Shown here piece after piece: positions 3,436 to 6,426 of a stretch of DNA of 6,426 nt (position 1 is its first letter; every line of letters begins with the position of its first letter). The position numbers and the translations under genes were made by a program. The notes beneath the pieces are model-generated. The model was not told the origin of the DNA. It made no database searches and saw only the letters and a list, made by a program, of their open reading frames with translations. Origin of the DNA: Candidatus Cloacimonadota bacterium (GTDB taxonomy: Bacteria; Cloacimonadota; Cloacimonadia; Cloacimonadales; JAIOQZ01); contig JAIOTM010000127.1 in the NCBI GenBank assembly GCA_021106755.1, positions 1 to 6,426 of the forward strand, written 5' to 3'.

Positions 3436-6426
3436 AATTGTCTTACTGGCTTTAGTACTGGTTTTCGCGGTAGCTTCAATATCAAGTGAAGTTTACACAG
3501 ACAACTTCTTCTTGGGAAACTACCCACACGTTTCTGAAGATAAGATAAAGGCAACAAACTATCCTGTTACCGACCAATATGGTCAGTATCAATACCTTTT
3601 CCTATCCAAACTAAACCTTACTACTGAGTGGTACGAGGATTCACTTGGAGTGGAAATGCGTTCTCTTTTCTTCGATCATCCATTTGGTTACAGCCGTTTT
3701 ATGACGCGTGAAGAAGCGTTTGCCCGAAGTTTTGAATCTAAGTTCCGCCAGATAATGAGGGAAAAAACTCAAACTCTTCTCCGCGAAACAGACCGGGATT
3801 CCGGGCTTGGAATCTTTGGGGGAGAATTTACTATTCCATTGCCCCGCATTGCAATGCCCCGTGCCGTACAATTATTTATGGGCGATAAAGCGGCACGACT
3901 CAGTATTGATGGTAGTCAGAAACTGACACTCTCGCTTACACAAACCGAGAAAGAGAATTTCTACGTTGCTGAAGAGGGAACCAGAAAAGATTATGACTTT
4001 AACATGTTGCAGGTGTTGAGTCTGAGGCTTCGAGGACAGATAGGTGAGAAGATTCATGTCAATGTGATTCATAATTCTACTAATACTACTTCGCTGGGCG
4101 ACAACAACACAATTGAAATTAAATATGTGGGTAACGAAGATGAGATTATTCAGTCAATAGAGGGTGGAAATATATCTCTATCTTTAACTGGTTCACGCTA
4201 CATAGGATATTCCGCGTCTTCAGAAGGTTTGTTCGGAATAAAAAGCAAGTTGAAGTTCGGATCCTTAGAAATAACTACTATTGTTGGTAAAGAAGAGGGC
4301 GAGAAAAGTACCCAACGCTATGAAGGCAACACTACGAGTGACTCTATCACTGTCCACAGTAAAGACTTCGCTCCCCGAAACTACTACTACCTGATTCCCC
4401 CCGAAGAACTTTACGCTATCTACGGTAAGGACATTGCTCTGGATTCACATCTACCTGCTTCCTATGCGAACAACGCGATTTACACGATTGACGGTAGCTG
4501 GGTTATTCCCGAATCAAACGTTTACAAGCTCCCTGAGAAAGGATCGGTTCGAGTCTATTTAGATGATTATGACTACTTAAACGACCAGATTTCCACTATT
4601 GAGGGTCACGCCTGGCGAAATCCGACATGGGACCCGAATTCTGCTGTTGATACACGTCTTTACAAGTTTGAAGAACTTATTTACGGTACCGATTTTGTTG
4701 TGGATGATGAAATGGGTATCCTGATACTCCAGCGCACAATCACTTCTCAATATTCGATTGGAATTATCTACCAACAACGGGATGGTACTATGGTAGGTAA
4801 TCCGGATGAAAGCGATTTGCGGGTGAAGATGCTGCGTAGCAATACTCAGGAATATATAGCACCGGATAACGTGAACTACGACACTTCCACCTGGAAATAC
4901 CAGATGAGGAACGTCTATCAGAACTACAATCTGCAAAATGTTCAAATAGAAGGGTTCAAGTTCAATATCTACATAGAAAACGAAGATAAGTCCTTCAATT
5001 TTATGGTGCCTGAGGATATTATTAAAGCAGATGGCTCTCCATGGAGTGGAGAATATATCGACTACCTGAAAATGGATTCCAACGGAGACAACTCTGTTAA
5101 CCCGGATGACAAAACTATTGATAAAGGTCAGGGAATTATCATCATGCCCTTTATTCATCCATTCTGGCATCTTGGCGACTCCTTAATATACAAGCAAACC
5201 AGTATCAACTACGATGATTTCAACATATCCATGTACTATACAGGCGCGATAGGACAGGATCAGATTTCTTTGAACCAAATGAACATTCTCAAGGGTAGCG
5301 TCAAAGTTACGGTTAATGGAGAAACCCTTAGTGAAAACGCCGATTATGTAGTAGATTACGATTTCGGAAACATCACTTTCCTCACTACTAAGGGACAGGA
5401 TGCTGACGCTAAAATAGTCATTGATTTCGAATATAAGCCATTGTTTGCTATCGACTCTAAAACCATGGCGGGTGTTCGGGCAGATATGAAGTTTACTGAT
5501 CAGATTTCTCTTGGGGGCACCTTTGTTTATCATTCGGAAACCGTTTCGGATGAAAGACCAAAAATAGGTAACGAGAATAAGATACAGATGATGGGTGATA
5601 TTGACGGCAAGATAACCCTTGATCCACCTTTTATGACCAAGTTAGTGAACTGGATACCTTTCATAAAAACCGATACAGAGTCTATGATTGACCTATCTGG
5701 TGAAGTCGCGGTTAATATCCCGAAAATATACGGTAAAGCCAGCGATAAAGATGATCCCGAAGCCTGGGTGGAAGATATGGAAGCAATTATTAATATCTTT
5801 CCACTCGGCATCAGCCGACCTACATGGCGTCCCGCCAGCCAACCCTATGGTTCATCGCTTGGGAAGGCAAAGATTAACTGGTTCAATCCCACCGATATAT
5901 ACGCCGAAGATGTTTATGATTCAGACCTTCTTACTACTGATGAAGAATCTGAAAAAGTTCAGGTAATGCGGATGAAAATTGTTCCGCCTGCTATTCAGAA
6001 TCCAGGCATGAAGACTAAGTACTGGGCTGGTCTGATGAAATATGTGGGCTACCAGACAGATATGTCTAACAAGGAATACATTGAAGTACTAATCCGGGCA
6101 GATTCAACCAATACGCCTGTTAATGTTCATATCAATATGGGAAGTATAAGCGAGAACTTCTATAATGGTCCTGGTGGTCTCAGCAGTCCGGATACAGAAG
6201 ATGTGAACATGGATGGTTCTCTGAATGATGGGGAGGACACTGGTTTAGATGGTATCCCTGACAGTGGCGCGGGAGATGACCCTTACGATAACTACAACAA
6301 AGACAAAGATTCTGCTACGGGAGATTATCCCGGTATCAACGGAACTGAGGGCAATATGCTTCTCGATTCCGAAGATCTGGACGAAAATGGATCGCTTGAC
6401 TTAACAGACTCCTATTTCGAGTATTC
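3428..6426 (+). CDS. sprA: SprA/Sov-like outer-membrane translocon of the type IX secretion system (5' part, runs off window)
   Basis: An uninterrupted frame of 999 codons begins with the ATG at 3428 and is still open at the edge; family members are usually over 2000 residues. SprA/Sov forms the very large outer-membrane beta-barrel through which T9SS substrates leave the cell. A signal peptide is visible (NRIVLLALVLVFAVASISS, cleavage near 18-21). SprA-like landmarks, in order, are: FTIPLPRIAMPRAVQLFMG (134-152) and ARLSIDGSQKLTLSL (156-170); the conserved NEDEIIQSIEGGN (236-248) with GLFGIKSKLKFGSLEIT (267-283); RVYLDDYDYL (375-384); the MLRS to YQMRNVYQNY stretch (468-500); LKGSVKVTVNGETLSENADY (621-640) with VDYDFGNITF; ERPKIGNENK (709-718); VEDMEAIINI (781-790); and an Asp/Asn-rich tail with GEDTGLDG, YPGINGTEGN and LDSEDLDENGSLD (935-991). 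Repeated D-x-N-x-D-G-like loops suggest calcium binding. AGGG at 3420-3423 is a closely spaced Shine-Dalgarno. Assignment rests on recognition of family motifs; the barrel's C-terminal half is not visible. Confidence 0.92.
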   Translation, partial: MNRIVLLALVLVFAVASISSEVYTDNFFLGNYPHVSEDKIKATNYPVTDQYGQYQYLFLSKLNLTTEWYEDSLGVEMRSLFFDHPFGYSRFMTREEAFARSFESKFRQIMREKTQTLLRETDRDSGLGIFGGEFTIPLPRIAMPRAVQLFMGDKAARLSIDGSQKLTLSLTQTEKENFYVAEEGTRKDYDFNMLQVLSLRLRGQIGEKIHVNVIHNSTNTTSLGDNNTIEIKYVGNEDEIIQSIEGGNISLSLTGSRYIGYSASSEGLFGIKSKLKFGSLEITTIVGKEEGEKSTQRYEGNTTSDSITVHSKDFAPRNYYYLIPPEELYAIYGKDIALDSHLPASYANNAIYTIDGSWVIPESNVYKLPEKGSVRVYLDDYDYLNDQISTIEGHAWRNPTWDPNSAVDTRLYKFEELIYGTDFVVDDEMGILILQRTITSQYSIGIIYQQRDGTMVGNPDESDLRVKMLRSNTQEYIAPDNVNYDTSTWKYQMRNVYQNYNLQNVQIEGFKFNIYIENEDKSFNFMVPEDIIKADGSPWSGEYIDYLKMDSNGDNSVNPDDKTIDKGQGIIIMPFIHPFWHLGDSLIYKQTSINYDDFNISMYYTGAIGQDQISLNQMNILKGSVKVTVNGETLSENADYVVDYDFGNITFLTTKGQDADAKIVIDFEYKPLFAIDSKTMAGVRADMKFTDQISLGGTFVYHSETVSDERPKIGNENKIQMMGDIDGKITLDPPFMTKLVNWIPFIKTDTESMIDLSGEVAVNIPKIYGKASDKDDPEAWVEDMEAIINIFPLGISRPTWRPASQPYGSSLGKAKINWFNPTDIYAEDVYDSDLLTTDEESEKVQVMRMKIVPPAIQNPGMKTKYWAGLMKYVGYQTDMSNKEYIEVLIRADSTNTPVNVHINMGSISENFYNGPGGLSSPDTEDVNMDGSLNDGEDTGLDGIPDSGAGDDPYDNYNKDKDSATGDYPGINGTEGNMLLDSEDLDENGSLDLTDSYFEY

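Noticed and set aside
3243..3557. 104-residue minus-strand frame across the coaX-sprA junction
   Set aside because: It is antisense to the CoaX ATGG motif and the SprA signal peptide, both well supported. No promoter or ribosome binding site is visible.
4577..5170. 197-residue minus-strand open frame
   Set aside because: It lies wholly antisense to the SprA-like gene, whose motifs run through the same interval. The composition is typical of a shadow frame and no domain is recognisable.
5183..5811. Two further minus-strand open frames (5183-5533 and 5530-5811)
   Set aside because: Both are antisense to conserved SprA segments such as LKGSVKVTVNG and ERPKIGNENK, and neither has a recognisable domain.
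5688..5966. 92-residue plus-strand frame in another phase of sprA
   Set aside because: The sprA frame here encodes family-typical sequence (VEDMEAIINI, RPTWRPASQP). The alternative frame is basic and featureless.

Overview
The window looks like a piece of a chromosome from an uncultured or little-studied member of the Fibrobacterota-Chlorobiota-Bacteroidota (FCB) assemblage. The best argument is the long incomplete gene at the right edge: its product reads throughout like SprA/Sov, the giant outer-membrane translocon of the type IX secretion system (T9SS), a family known from FCB phyla. A lipoprotein two genes upstream has the 'STDP' start after its lipid-accepting Cys, an Fn3-like domain with FNIYRG and YYYWLE motifs, and a YPNP-type C-terminal domain. 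That combination reminds me of Cloacimonadota-type genomes, but the phylum assignment is inference. Coding sequence is moderately AT-leaning and compact.

Layout, left to right: (1) positions 1-232, minus strand: the N-terminal part of a Cys-rich DUF3795 protein that runs off the left edge. (2) About 233-431: a divergent regulatory region with a perfect 8-bp inverted repeat containing two back-to-back TTGACA boxes. The leftward one has a good -10 partner; the rightward one does not. (3) 432-1463, plus: ruvB, the Holliday-junction branch-migration motor. (4) 1447-2565, plus: a predicted lipoprotein of unknown function, starting inside the end of ruvB. (5) 2566-2649: a short gap with no convincing promoter or terminator. 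(6) 2650-3435, plus: coaX, type III pantothenate kinase (first step of CoA synthesis). (7) 3428-6426, plus: the first 999 codons of the SprA/Sov-like gene, overlapping coaX by 8 bp and open at the right edge.

The four rightward genes are so tightly packed (17-bp overlap, 84-bp gap, 8-bp overlap) that they are probably co-transcribed, although they serve unrelated processes: DNA repair, an envelope lipoprotein, cofactor synthesis and protein secretion. The most interesting link is between the lipoprotein and SprA. The lipoprotein ends in a domain resembling T9SS sorting domains and lies close to the gene for the T9SS export pore, yet it also has a lipobox for lipoprotein processing. I see no RNA gene, mobile element, CRISPR array or attachment site.
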